The notes beneath the pieces were generated by a model, which did not search any database, was not told the origin of the DNA, and saw only the letters and a list, made by a program, of their open reading frames with translations. Shown piece after piece: positions 51,210-60,104 of a stretch of 64,000 bases of DNA; positions within the stretch are counted from its first letter, which is position 1, and each line of letters starts with the position of its first letter. The position numbers were made by a program, and so were the translations under genes. The DNA comes from CAIQPV01 sp963719855 (lineage in GTDB: Bacteria > Pseudomonadota > Gammaproteobacteria > Burkholderiales > Gallionellaceae). The stretch spans positions 186,001-250,000 of the forward strand of contig CAVRDK010000001.1 of NCBI GenBank assembly GCA_963719855.1, in the 5' to 3' direction.

Positions 51210-52811
51210 ATGTTACGACTCACCGAAACCAAGCTCCCGCTAACTCATTCCGAAGATGATCTCAAGGCCGCGATTCTCAAACGGCTGGAGATTGTTGCGG
51301 ATGAACTCATCGGCTATACCATCTTCCGGCGCGGCTTCGATGCGCGCAAACCGTCGGCGATTTTGTTTGTCTATACGTTGGATGTCGAGGTGAAGAATGA
51401 GGCCGTGCTGCTCAAGCGACTGAGAAATACACCGCACATTGCACCTGCGCCGGACACCCGTTACCACTTTGTTGCGCAAGCACCGCAAGGTTTGGCGGAG
51501 CGTCCCATCGTCATCGGCACCGGGCCGTGCGGGATTTTTGCCGGGTTGATTCTGGCGCAGATGGGTTTTCGTCCAATTATTCTAGAGCGCGGCAAGGCGG
51601 TGCGCGAGCGGACAAAAGATACATGGGGACTGTGGCGGCAGGGTAAGCTCGACCCGGAATCCAATGTGCAGTTTGGCGAGGGAGGGGCGGGGACGTTTTC
51701 AGACGGCAAGTTGCACAGCCAGATTAAAGACCCGAAGTTCTACGGGCGCAAGGTGCTTACAGAATTCGTGAAGGCGGGTGCGCCGGAAGAAATCCTTTAC
51801 GTGAGCAAACCTCACATCGGCACCTTCCGGCTGGTGGGGATGGTGGAAAAAATGCGCCACACTATCGAAGCGTTGGGTGGAGAGTTTCGTTTTCAGAGCC
51901 GGGTTGAGGACATCGAAATCGACAACGAACAAGTATGCGGTGTGGCGTTGGCGGATGGCGAACATATTGCCAGCAAGCATGTCGTGTTGGCCGTCGGTCA
52001 CAGTGCGCGCGACACCTTCGAGATGCTGCATCGGCGCGGCGTGTACATGGAGGCCAAGCCATTCTCCATCGGTTTCCGCATCGAACATCCGCAATCGCTG
52101 ATAGACCGCGCGCGCTTCGGCCCCAACGCGGGCAACCCGTTGTTGGGCGCGGCGGATTACAAGCTGGTGCATCACGCCAGTAACGGGCGCTCGGTGTATA
52201 GCTTCTGCATGTGCCCCGGCGGCACGGTGGTGGCGGCGACTTCTGAAGAAGGCTGCGTGGTAACCAACGGCATGAGCCAGTATTCGCGCAATGAGCGCAA
52301 CGCCAATAGCGGGATTGTCGTTGGTGTTACTCCAGATGACTACGCAGGTGACGTACTCGCGGGTGTCGAATTTCAGCGTAAGTGGGAAGCGCGAGCGTTC
52401 GAGTTGGGTGGAAAGAATTATTGCGCACCGGGACAGCGTGTCGGCGACTTTCTCGCTGGGCGCGCTTCCACTGCGTTGGGTGAAGTGCAGCCCTCCTACA
52501 CGCCGGGCGTGACGCCGACCGATCTTTCCAGCGCCCTGCCGGATTACGCTATCGCCGCTATCCGCGAAGCCTTGCCTGCCTTCGACAAACAGATCAAGGG
52601 ATTCGCCATGAGCGACGCCGTACTCTCCGGCGTGGAGACGCGCACCTCTTCCCCGGTGCGCATCAAACGCCGCGAAAATTTCCAGAGCATGAATACCGTT
52701 GGACTATATCCGGCGGGAGAAGGTGCGGGCTATGCGGGCGGCATCCTGTCCGCTGCGGTGGATGGTATTGAGGTGGCCGAGGCGGTGGCGCTGGATATGA
52801 CACACCCGTAG
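51210..52811 (+). CDS. FAD-dependent oxidoreductase (COG2509-like)
   Basis: This 533-residue flavoprotein has an N-terminal domain of about 90 residues (LTETKLPLTHSEDDLKAAIL), then an FAD-binding PIVIGTGPCGIFAGLILAQM, and FGEGGAGTFSDGKLHSQIKD. The C-terminus NTVGLYPAGEGAGYAGGI is typical of COG2509 dehydrogenases. The physiological substrate is unknown. It stands divergent from nifH and has no sigma-54 site of its own, so a nif role is not implied. Confidence 0.8.
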   Translation: MLRLTETKLPLTHSEDDLKAAILKRLEIVADELIGYTIFRRGFDARKPSAILFVYTLDVEVKNEAVLLKRLRNTPHIAPAPDTRYHFVAQAPQGLAERPIVIGTGPCGIFAGLILAQMGFRPIILERGKAVRERTKDTWGLWRQGKLDPESNVQFGEGGAGTFSDGKLHSQIKDPKFYGRKVLTEFVKAGAPEEILYVSKPHIGTFRLVGMVEKMRHTIEALGGEFRFQSRVEDIEIDNEQVCGVALADGEHIASKHVVLAVGHSARDTFEMLHRRGVYMEAKPFSIGFRIEHPQSLIDRARFGPNAGNPLLGAADYKLVHHASNGRSVYSFCMCPGGTVVAATSEEGCVVTNGMSQYSRNERNANSGIVVGVTPDDYAGDVLAGVEFQRKWEARAFELGGKNYCAPGQRVGDFLAGRASTALGEVQPSYTPGVTPTDLSSALPDYAIAAIREALPAFDKQIKGFAMSDAVLSGVETRTSSPVRIKRRENFQSMNTVGLYPAGEGAGYAGGILSAAVDGIEVAEAVALDMTHP

Positions 52812-52853
52812 GTCGGGTTTCAACCCGACATGTCGAGATAAATCCCGACCTAC
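52808..52853. repeat. Palindromic TAGGTCGGG repeat
   Basis: GTAGGTCGGGTTTCAACCCG begins an arm that pairs with AAATCCCGACCTAC further on, with an internal CGACATGTCG palindrome. It follows the flavoprotein stop and probably acts as a transcription end or mRNA stem. Relatives are at 19572 and 22426. Confidence 0.65.
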
Positions 52854-52921
52854 CTCCTATGAGGCTGGCGGTTCAGCCCCAGTTTTGCTACATTCCACCC
52901 TCACCCCGATAAGAGCACACC

Positions 52922-53617
52922 ATGACCAACGCCGATCCTCTAGAACTGGAAAAATTCAGCCAACTCGCCCACCGCTGGTGGGATATCAGCAGCGAGTTCA
53001 AACCGCTGCACGAGATCAACCCGCTGCGCCTGGAATACATCAACCGCATCGTGCCTCTGTCCGGCAAGGCAGTGCTGGATGTGGGCTGCGGCGGCGGAAT
53101 TCTGTCGGAGAGCATGGCGGGACTGGGTGCCCAAGTTACCGGCATCGACCTCGGCGACAAGGCACTGCAAGTCGCCAAGTTGCATTTGCTGGAAAGTGGC
53201 AAGCAGGTGGACTACCGCAAGATTGTCGTGGAAGATTTGGCTGAGGAAACCCCCGGCTGCTTTGACGTGATAACTTGCATGGAGATGCTGGAGCATGTGC
53301 CAGATCCAGCCAGCACTGTGCGCGCCTGCGCGCAACTGGTAAAACCGGGTGGCCATGTTTTTTTCTCCACTATTAACCGCAACCCGAAGTCATATTTGTT
53401 CGCGGTGATCGGCGCGGAGTATTTGCTGAATCTTTTGCCGCGAGGCACGCACGATTACGCCAAATTCATCAAACCGTCAGAGCTGGCGCAGTTCTGCCGC
53501 AACGCGGGGTTGAACGTTACCGAGATCATCGGCATGAGCTATAACCCTCTGAGCAAGATTTATTCACTGGGTAAAGACACGGATGTAAATTACCTGTTCT
53601 CCTGTCATCGTGATTAA
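52922..53617 (+). CDS. ubiG: Ubiquinone biosynthesis O-methyltransferase UbiG
   Basis: UbiG (231 residues) has the start FSQLAHRWWDISSEFKPLHE, SAM motif I VLDVGCGGGILSESMAG and FFSTINRNPKSYLFAVIGAE, all typical. It performs the two O-methylations of ubiquinone synthesis. Its stop overlaps the gph start by eight bases, a common betaproteobacterial pairing. Confidence 0.93.
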   Translation: MTNADPLELEKFSQLAHRWWDISSEFKPLHEINPLRLEYINRIVPLSGKAVLDVGCGGGILSESMAGLGAQVTGIDLGDKALQVAKLHLLESGKQVDYRKIVVEDLAEETPGCFDVITCMEMLEHVPDPASTVRACAQLVKPGGHVFFSTINRNPKSYLFAVIGAEYLLNLLPRGTHDYAKFIKPSELAQFCRNAGLNVTEIIGMSYNPLSKIYSLGKDTDVNYLFSCHRD

Positions 53618-54272
53618 AGCGGTTTTAATTAAAGCGATCCTATTCGACCTCGACGGCACTTTCGCAGACACTGCGCCGGACTTGGCTGCAGCACTCAACT
53701 ATGTGCGCGGCCTGTATGAACTGCCACCCCTGCCGCTGGAAACCATCCGCCCGCAAGCCTCGCACGGCTCCATCGGCCTGCTCAGACTGGGCTTCGGCAT
53801 CGAGCCGAATGCGCCGGAATTCAACAATCTGCGCGAAGAATTTTTGGCGCATTACACCGCGCATATCTGCGACTGCACCACGCTGTTTCCCGGCATGGCG
53901 CAATTGGTCGGCACGCTGGAACAGCGCGGCCTGCCGTGGGGTATCGTCACCAACAAGCCGCACCGCTTCACCGTGCCGCTGATGCAGGCGCTGGGTTACG
54001 CCGAACGCGCCGCCTGCCTGATTAGCGGAGATACCTGCGCGCGTGCCAAGCCCTATCCCGACCCGCTGCTTAAGGCCTGCGAGATCATGGGCATCGCCCC
54101 GGAAAGCTGTATCTATCTGGGTGATGACCTGCGCGACATGGAAGCGGCGCAAGCGGCCGGAATGCGTTGCATCATCGCCGGATATGGCTACATTGATGTG
54201 CAGGCTAACCTGGATAGCTGGCACGCCGATGGCAATGTAAACACCCCTCTGGCACTGCTAAATCACATTTAG
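53610..54272 (+). CDS. gph: Phosphoglycolate phosphatase
   Basis: This HAD-family phosphatase (220 residues) has AILFDLDGTFADTAPDL (nucleophile and acid Asp), GIVTNKPHRFT and YLGDDLRDMEAAQAAGM. It starts at a GTG overlapping the ubiG stop. It dephosphorylates 2-phosphoglycolate from the Rubisco oxygenase reaction or DNA repair. The fold is shared with other HAD phosphatases, so the substrate is probable and not certain. Confidence 0.88.
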   Translation: MIKAVLIKAILFDLDGTFADTAPDLAAALNYVRGLYELPPLPLETIRPQASHGSIGLLRLGFGIEPNAPEFNNLREEFLAHYTAHICDCTTLFPGMAQLVGTLEQRGLPWGIVTNKPHRFTVPLMQALGYAERAACLISGDTCARAKPYPDPLLKACEIMGIAPESCIYLGDDLRDMEAAQAAGMRCIIAGYGYIDVQANLDSWHADGNVNTPLALLNHI

Positions 54273-54327
54273 CCTTGCTCGGGGTGTATCATAATCAACA
54301 TTAAACCGCCTAAACTTAGGGTAAGCA

Positions 54328-55746
54328 ATGAGCAATCTGCATGGCCAGAATAGTGCGCAGGAACCGATCCCCCAAGGGGATTCGGCGCAAGATTCCATTC
54401 AGGAAATCCTCCAGAAGGTCATTCTTGCCCATGAACAAACGCTCTCGCTGTTGCAGCAAACCGAAACGGCCTATAGTCGGTTGATTCCGCGCCAATTGCT
54501 GACCCTGCTGGAAAGGGACAGCATTATCGATGTCAAGTTGGGCGACCAGATTGAGCGCAAGCTGACCATTATGTTCTCCGACATTCGCAATTTCACACCG
54601 CTGTCTGAATCCATGACCCCCGGCGAAAATTTCGAGTTCATCAACTCCTATCTTAGCCAAATGGAGCCAGTTATCGGCAGTCACCACGGCATCATCGACA
54701 AGTACATGGGCGACACCATAATGGCACTGTTCACCCAAAGTGCTGACGATGCTGTGACCGGCTCCATCGCCATGCTGGAGAAACTGGTTCACTACAACGC
54801 AGGACGCGGGCGGGCGGGCTATGTGCCAATCCATATCGGGATCGGGCTGAATACGGGCATGGTCATAATCGGCACGGTCGGGGGAACCAACCGCATGGAC
54901 AGCACCGTTGTCGGGGATGCTGTCAACTTGGCCTCGCGCATTGAAGAAGCCACCAAAACCTACCATGCCCCGCTATTAATTAGCCAAAACACCTTGTATG
55001 ACCTGTCCGATCCGTCAAAATATGACATCCGCTTTCTGGATCGTATCCGGGTCAAGGGCAAGACACAACCCCTCTCCATATATGAAGTTTTCGACAATGA
55101 TCTCGCCGATTTGAGGTATGGCAAGCGTGCCTCCAAGGCCAAATTTGAAGAAGCGATAGCCTATTATCACCTGAAAAAAATTCCCCAAGCGATGGAACTG
55201 CTTACCCATTGTGTCAAGATTGCGCCCAAGGATATTCCTGCCCATATCTACATGGCACGCTGCGACGAATACCTGGCAACCGGACAGCACCTCAGCACCG
55301 GCGAACTTGATACCCTCATGGAATGGAGAAGTGAATTCCAGACCGGCATAGAAGAAATCGACAAATCGCACAGGCGCCTGTTCGACAAAATCAACGACTT
55401 TATTGAAACCACCAGGGAAAACGACCATAGCAGGATTTTCGAGGTGTTTACATTCCTTACAAACCATACGCAAACCTATTTCAAAACTGAAGAAGAATTG
55501 ATGCGCCGCTATGATTACCCCTTCCTCGAAAGCCACCTGCAAGAACACAAACGCTTCATCGAAAACCTCATGGCGCTAACAGTAGAAGCCGAGGCAGGAA
55601 CCAGCGACCCGCATTACCTTGCATTTCGCGTCCAACTGCTGCTGTTCGACTGGTTCACCGGCCACCTTGCCAAGACCGACCGGCACATGGGCCGCCACTT
55701 GCTTGGCGCCATGCAGCGCCCTTCCGACACTGCCTCATCGGCTTGA
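54328..55746 (+). CDS. Class III nucleotidyl cyclase fused to hemerythrin
   Basis: This 472-residue protein has an N-terminal helical segment, a class III cyclase domain (about residues 70-240: TIMFSDIRNFTPLSESMTP, HGIIDKYMGDTIMALF, STVVGDAVNLASRIEEA), a short helical linker, and a C-terminal hemerythrin domain (about residues 330-460: EIDKSHRRLFDKIND, FLTNHTQTYFKTEEELM, YPFLESHLQEHKRFIE, WFTGHLAKTDRHMG) with the diiron His/Glu/Asp ligands. It probably makes cAMP in response to oxygen or nitric oxide bound by the diiron site. No membrane segment is seen. Confidence 0.88.
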   Translation: MSNLHGQNSAQEPIPQGDSAQDSIQEILQKVILAHEQTLSLLQQTETAYSRLIPRQLLTLLERDSIIDVKLGDQIERKLTIMFSDIRNFTPLSESMTPGENFEFINSYLSQMEPVIGSHHGIIDKYMGDTIMALFTQSADDAVTGSIAMLEKLVHYNAGRGRAGYVPIHIGIGLNTGMVIIGTVGGTNRMDSTVVGDAVNLASRIEEATKTYHAPLLISQNTLYDLSDPSKYDIRFLDRIRVKGKTQPLSIYEVFDNDLADLRYGKRASKAKFEEAIAYYHLKKIPQAMELLTHCVKIAPKDIPAHIYMARCDEYLATGQHLSTGELDTLMEWRSEFQTGIEEIDKSHRRLFDKINDFIETTRENDHSRIFEVFTFLTNHTQTYFKTEEELMRRYDYPFLESHLQEHKRFIENLMALTVEAEAGTSDPHYLAFRVQLLLFDWFTGHLAKTDRHMGRHLLGAMQRPSDTASSA

Positions 55747-55899
55747 CTCCTCAGCACTTGCCATTTCGTGAGTAATCACAAGAAAATTAAGCGGATAATA
55801 CTTGACAAATATAGTCGGCTATTAGATACTTCAAATAGGGAACCCACCCGTACCTAACAGGCAACGGGATGCGCCCTGAATTTTCAGAAGGAGATTATC

Positions 55900-56307
55900 A
55901 TGAAAACCATCAATACATCCCTGCTCTCCAGCAAAACATCCGCCTCACGCTTCGCGGCGGCTAGGGCGTTCGCGTTTTCCCTTGCCGAGTCCGACAACGA
56001 GTTGCTTGAGCCCGAACTCATCGCTTGGATGGATCGCTCCACGGGCATGGTCTCCCCGATACTTGAGGGCTGTAGCGGTCCTGATGGCTGGCGATACTAC
56101 GGCATTTCGCACGGGGGAAGTCTGGAGGTTGATGTCGACGGCGATACCTCTTTTATCTTCGCCGAGTCAAGCCCCTTTGACTCCTACGAGCATTTCGGCC
56201 CCGGCCCCTTCCGCAATATCCGCGATGCTCAAGGGAATGAGTTCATCTGCCAATCAGATGGCAGAGCCTGCGTCCCTCTTGATGAGTGGACCAGCAAGCT
56301 AACCTGA
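55900..56307 (+). CDS. Hypothetical protein next to the DsrC-like gene
   Basis: This 135-residue protein starts MKTINTSLLSSKTSASRFAA with AGAAGGAG close upstream of the ATG. The remainder has acidic and aromatic patches (DGDTSFIFAESSPFDSYEHF) and ends QSDGRACVPLDEWTSKLT. I do not recognise it. It precedes the DsrC-like gene by 76 bases on the same strand, and the two may work together. Confidence 0.6.
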   Translation: MKTINTSLLSSKTSASRFAAARAFAFSLAESDNELLEPELIAWMDRSTGMVSPILEGCSGPDGWRYYGISHGGSLEVDVDGDTSFIFAESSPFDSYEHFGPGPFRNIRDAQGNEFICQSDGRACVPLDEWTSKLT

Positions 56308-56383
56308 GAAGCGCGTCGTGCGCGGTGGCTTGGTGCTGCGTCTATCTGCCTGAAAGGATTCGGCTCGACATAAGGAGAACGAA

Positions 56384-56746
56384 ATGCTAGATATCAACAA
56401 AGCACTGGATGAAGTGGGTGGCCATGACCCGGAAGGCCATATGTACGGCTTGCCGCCTTGGTCGCGGGAGATCGCGAAGAAGAATGCACGCGATGAAGGT
56501 ATGGACGAGTTATCGGAAATGCAGTGGCAGGTGATCTACTCATTGCGAGGTCTGTATCGGAAGAATGGGCAGGCCGAGAGTGCCCGACAGATTATTCGCG
56601 TGCTGGAAAAAGACTTCCACGAAGAGGGAGGGCGTCGGTATCTGTATCAACTGTTTCCTAAAGGACCGATCAGCCAAGGCTCCCGGCTGGCCGGGGTGCC
56701 AGCACCTCCGTATTCCAACGATCCATCGTTCGGTTGGGCTGGTTGA
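56384..56746 (+). CDS. DsrC/TusE-family protein lacking the conserved cysteines
   Basis: This 120-residue protein matches the DsrC/TusE fold: DPEGHMYGLPPWSREIAKKN, GMDELSEMQWQVIYSLRGLY and RRYLYQLFPKGPISQGSRLA. In true DsrC the last segment contains Cys in a QACKIAG-like motif and a penultimate Cys; here these read QGSRLAG and FGWAG. It therefore cannot carry persulfide in the usual way. It may be a regulatory or partner protein. AAGGAG precedes the ATG. Confidence 0.8.
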   Translation: MLDINKALDEVGGHDPEGHMYGLPPWSREIAKKNARDEGMDELSEMQWQVIYSLRGLYRKNGQAESARQIIRVLEKDFHEEGGRRYLYQLFPKGPISQGSRLAGVPAPPYSNDPSFGWAG

Positions 56747-56899
56747 AGGGATTTTTGTTAACGCTGACCATAGCGCAATGCGAATTATCTTCGCCGTGAT
56801 GTCCAAAGATAGGGCAGTCACTCTCCTTTATGCGGTCATGTCATTCAGACGCTAAAAGTGTAGTATGCGAGACACATTTTACTCGTCGTGGAGATGTTC

Positions 56900-58254
56900 A
56901 TGCGTGTCGCAATCATCGGATCTGGGCCTGCCGGCTTTTACGCTACGGAGGCGCTGCTCAGGCGAACGGATGCGGTAATTCATGTGGATATGTTTGACCG
57001 TCTCCCTACCCCATTTGGACTTGTCCGGGGAGGAGTTGCTCCTGACCATCAGAGCATTAAAGCAGTCACCCGCGTTTACGAAAAAACGGCCACGCGCCCC
57101 ACATTCAGATTTTTGGGCAATGTGTGCCTCGGACGTGACGTGACAGTGGATGAGTTACGCCAGCACTACCACCAGATTGTCTACGCAGTTGGCAACGAGG
57201 CCGACCGTCGCCTCGGCATTCCGGGGGAAGGCATATTTCGCTGCACACCGGCGACGGTGTTTATCGGCTGGTACAACGGGCATCCAGACTACCGCAATGC
57301 AAAGATTGATTTGTCGGTGTCCCGCGTCGCGGTGGTTGGCAACGGTAACGTCGCTATCGACGCAGCCCGGATTCTGCTACGTAAGCCTGCCGAACTCGAA
57401 AAGACAGACATTGCTGCTCACGCGCTGGAGGTTCTGCGCAACAGTCAGGTGCGCGAGGTTTTCATTCTTGGGCGACGTGGGCCGGAACAAGCCTCGTTTA
57501 CTCCTCCTGAACTTAAAGAACTCGGTGAAATGGAAGATGTTGACTTGGTCGTCGCCCCAAGCGAACTTGCAGGCTGCGTTGCTTTAGATTCTGCGGAGAA
57601 TTCGCAGCAGGGAAAGAATCTGAAGATTCTCCAATCCTTCGCCGCACGGCAACCTGGTGCAAAAGCAAAGAAACTCCACCTACGTTTCCTTGTCTCGCCG
57701 ACAGAGGTAATCGCCGACGCTGCCGGCAATGTGGCAGGTATCGCGCTTGAAAAGAACCGCATTGAAATCCAGCCGGACGGCACGGCTATCGCGCGCGGTA
57801 CCGGCGAGATTGAATTCCTTGATGTCGGGATGGTGCTGCCCGCGATTGGATTTGCCGCCGAGCGGATTGCCGGTGTCCCATACGACGAAAAGTCGCGGGT
57901 CATTGCCAACGAAGATGGACGGGTCGTCGATCCAGTCAGCCGTGCCGTAATTGCTAACGAATACGTCGTCGGCTGGGCACGCACAGGGCCGAGGGGCTCA
58001 TCGGGTCACACAAGGGTGCGTCCGCACACGTTGTCGAGCACATGATAGTCGATGGCGCCGGACTTGAAATACGTGCGTTGCCGGATCGTGATGCGCTTGT
58101 TTCTTTGCTTCGTGAGCGTGGCTCGCAAATCGTTTCATTCAGCGACTGGAAGCAACTCGATGACATTGAACTGGCACGCGGGGATCTGCGGGGAGCGCCA
58201 CGCGACAAGTTGGTAGATGTCAAGACGATGCTCGCGATGCTTGGACAAGGCTGA
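56900..58254 (+). pseudogene. Ferredoxin-NADP reductase (FprA-like), frameshifted
   Basis: The N-terminal part is a normal FprA-type flavoprotein: VAIIGSGPAGFYATEALLRR, FGLVRGGVAPDHQSIKAV and VVGNGNVAIDAARILL. Near 57990-58003 the frame breaks: the open frame ends in GSSGHTRVRPHT, while the next frame gives LIGSHKGASAHVVEHMIVDG and continues to a TGA at 58254. Adding one base after GGGG restores about 451 residues, the usual size. The ATG at 56900 has GGAG upstream. The protein would pass electrons between NADPH and ferredoxin. Confidence 0.82.
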
Positions 58255-58295
58255 CGTAAAGGATTTTGTTTAGGCCTTGAGTATTTGATTTTGGC

Positions 58296-58374
58296 GTGCG
58301 CCGTGCAAAGGTGGCGCTTTTCTGTGGGTGAGAGTCCCACCCGGCAACCGCTCCAGCCGGAAGTAACCTGAGCA
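58296..58374 (+). mobile_element. Fragment of a group II intron 5-prime end
   Basis: The sequence GTGCGCCGTGCAAAGGTGGC followed by GTGGGTGAGAGTCCCACCCG and AGCCGGAAGTAACC resembles the 5-prime start and domain I stems of bacterial group II introns (GTGYG start). No intron-encoded protein or domain V/VI follows; only about 80 bases are left. It lies directly before the uracil-DNA glycosylase remnant, so it may be a scar of a deletion event. Confidence 0.5.
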
Positions 58375-58386
58375 ACTGGCAATGAT

Positions 58387-58605
58387 GTGTACATTAGCAA
58401 TATTGTAAAATGCAGGCCGCCTGGCAATCGCACGCCGGAAGCGGACGAGATTGCCACGCTGGTTTCACTGCGCGGCAGGCTGCATGATTATCATGGCACC
58501 CCGCTCATCATCACGTATCATCCGGCCTATCTGTTGCGCGCGCCGGCGGACAAGGCCAAGACGTGGCAGGATTTACGCTTGGCGGTAAAAACTATGGAAG
58601 GCTAA
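58387..58605 (+). pseudogene. Uracil-DNA glycosylase remnant (family 4/5-like)
   Basis: The 72 codons encode VYISNIVKCRPPGNRTPEAD and then SLRGRLHDYHGTPLIITYHP, AYLLRAPADKAKTWQDL. In full-length enzymes roughly 35 residues lie between these two motifs and about 100 precede the first. The N-terminus with the FeS cysteines and the middle are missing, so this is a decayed fragment. It ends three bases before the response regulator gene. Confidence 0.75.
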
Positions 58606-58608
58606 GGC

Positions 58609-59568
58609 ATGGCGAAAAACAATGTTGATCTGAAAGTAATGGTGGTAGAAGACAGCAAGGTGACCATGAAGGCGTTATGCAACTACCTTAAGCGCATGGG
58701 GGTGGACGATCCGTTGACGGCGGTGACGGGACAGGATGCCATTGCTCTTTTCCGCAAGCACCGCCCTGATATCGTTCTGCTGGACGCTATCCTGCCGGAC
58801 ATAGACGGGTTCGATATCGCCAAGAAATTTCGCCGCATTGAAAAAGGCGATGAATGGACCGCCATCATTTTTCTGACCAGCATGGATAAGGACGAAGACA
58901 TGGCTCGCGGCATCGAGGCGGGCGGTGACGATTACCTGTTGAAGCCGATCAGCGAAGTGGTGTTGAAAGCCAAGATAAACGCCATGCGCAGACTGGTGGA
59001 GATGCAGCGTGCACTGGTTGGGGTCACGCAAGAATTGAATACGGCGAACCAGGAACTCCAGCGTCTTTCCACGACGGACGGGCTGACCGGGATTGCCAAC
59101 CGGCGCTTCTTCGACCAATTGTCGTTACGCGAATGGCAGCGCTGCGAGCGCATGAAAAAGCCCATGTCGCTGATCATGGTCGATGTCGATCACTTCAAGA
59201 AATACAACGATACCTACGGCCATCAGGGAGGCGACGAATGCCTGAAGGCGATAGCCGCACAAGTGGCGCGCGCCGCACCGCGCGCCAGCGATCTGGCGGC
59301 GCGTTACGGCGGCGAAGAGTTCGTGCTGGTGCTCGGCGAAACCACGATGGATGGAGCGAAGTGGGTGGCAAACAACATCCGCCAGCACGTGGCCGACCTG
59401 AAGATGCCGCACAACGCATCAAACATCGGGCATGTAAGCGTCAGTTGTGGTGTCGCCTCACTGTTGCCGCTTGAAGGCATGTCATTTGAAATTCTGCTGA
59501 AAATTGCCGACGAGGCCCTATATAAGGCCAAAGAGCAGGGACGCAATACAGTGGTTTGTGCGGAGTAG
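58609..59568 (+). CDS. Response regulator with GGDEF domain (diguanylate cyclase)
   Basis: This 319-residue protein has an N-terminal receiver (VMVVEDSKVTMKALCNYLKR; phosphoacceptor in DIVLLDAILPDIDG) and a C-terminal diguanylate cyclase domain (TTDGLTGIANRRFFDQ, AARYGGEEFVLVLGE). The product-inhibition I-site RASD lies five residues before GGEEF. It would make cyclic di-GMP when phosphorylated. The histidine kinase is not in the window. Confidence 0.92.
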   Translation: MAKNNVDLKVMVVEDSKVTMKALCNYLKRMGVDDPLTAVTGQDAIALFRKHRPDIVLLDAILPDIDGFDIAKKFRRIEKGDEWTAIIFLTSMDKDEDMARGIEAGGDDYLLKPISEVVLKAKINAMRRLVEMQRALVGVTQELNTANQELQRLSTTDGLTGIANRRFFDQLSLREWQRCERMKKPMSLIMVDVDHFKKYNDTYGHQGGDECLKAIAAQVARAAPRASDLAARYGGEEFVLVLGETTMDGAKWVANNIRQHVADLKMPHNASNIGHVSVSCGVASLLPLEGMSFEILLKIADEALYKAKEQGRNTVVCAE

Positions 59569-59651
59569 TTCGATAAAGACTGCGGTACATTCCGGGTGCA
59601 AGTTTGGTTTGTAGAATTAGCTTGGTGATGCGGTAATTTTTGGAGAAAGTT

Positions 59652-59867
59652 ATGTTGAAATTCGATTTTTCCGTGACGACACGGAATGGGCAAAAGGTCG
59701 ATAGTGTCCAGATTTATGGCAGGGACTTGCCGGATGCGGAACGTAAACTGCGACAGATGTACCACCATTGTGAAGTGACGCAATATAAAATAGTCGAACT
59801 CGAAAAAAAATTCTCACAGTCGTCGGATATAGAAGATGTGCTGACGCTGATTGCCAAAAATGACTGA
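59652..59867 (+). CDS. Small hypothetical protein
   Basis: This 71-residue protein (MLKFDFSVTTRNGQKVDSVQ, ending DVLTLIAKND) has a beta-rich front and a helical end. The ATG at 59652 has GGAGA close upstream. I do not recognise it. It follows the diguanylate cyclase gene by 83 bases on the same strand. Confidence 0.6.
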   Translation: MLKFDFSVTTRNGQKVDSVQIYGRDLPDAERKLRQMYHHCEVTQYKIVELEKKFSQSSDIEDVLTLIAKND

Positions 59868-59962
59868 AGTTTTGCTGTGAAACTCGCGTAGCGAGTCCGC
59901 ATCATTCTTTTCTGTGCAATTCCGGATTTACTGAATCTCTCAGTATTATTCGATCTGCATTA

Positions 59963-60103
59963 GGGAGCCTCTATAAATTCAATTTTCTAAGTCAGACAAG
60001 GCGCGATTAAAAAATTGCGCCGACGCATATACCTGATATGTTAGAAGTAATTTTTTATGAGCAACGCAGTATGGCGACGAAAATTGGATTTATAGAGGTT
60101 CCC
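59963..60103. mobile_element. MITE-like element with 24-base inverted repeats
   Basis: The left end GGGAGCCTCTATAAATTCAA and the inverse of the right end GGGAACCTCTATAAATCCAA match at 22 of 24 positions when continued through TTTT. The flanks carry the duplication ATTA (59959-59962 and 60104-60107). It has no coding capacity. The right duplication overlaps the stop codon of the ParA gene. Confidence 0.8.
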
Positions 60104-60104
60104 A

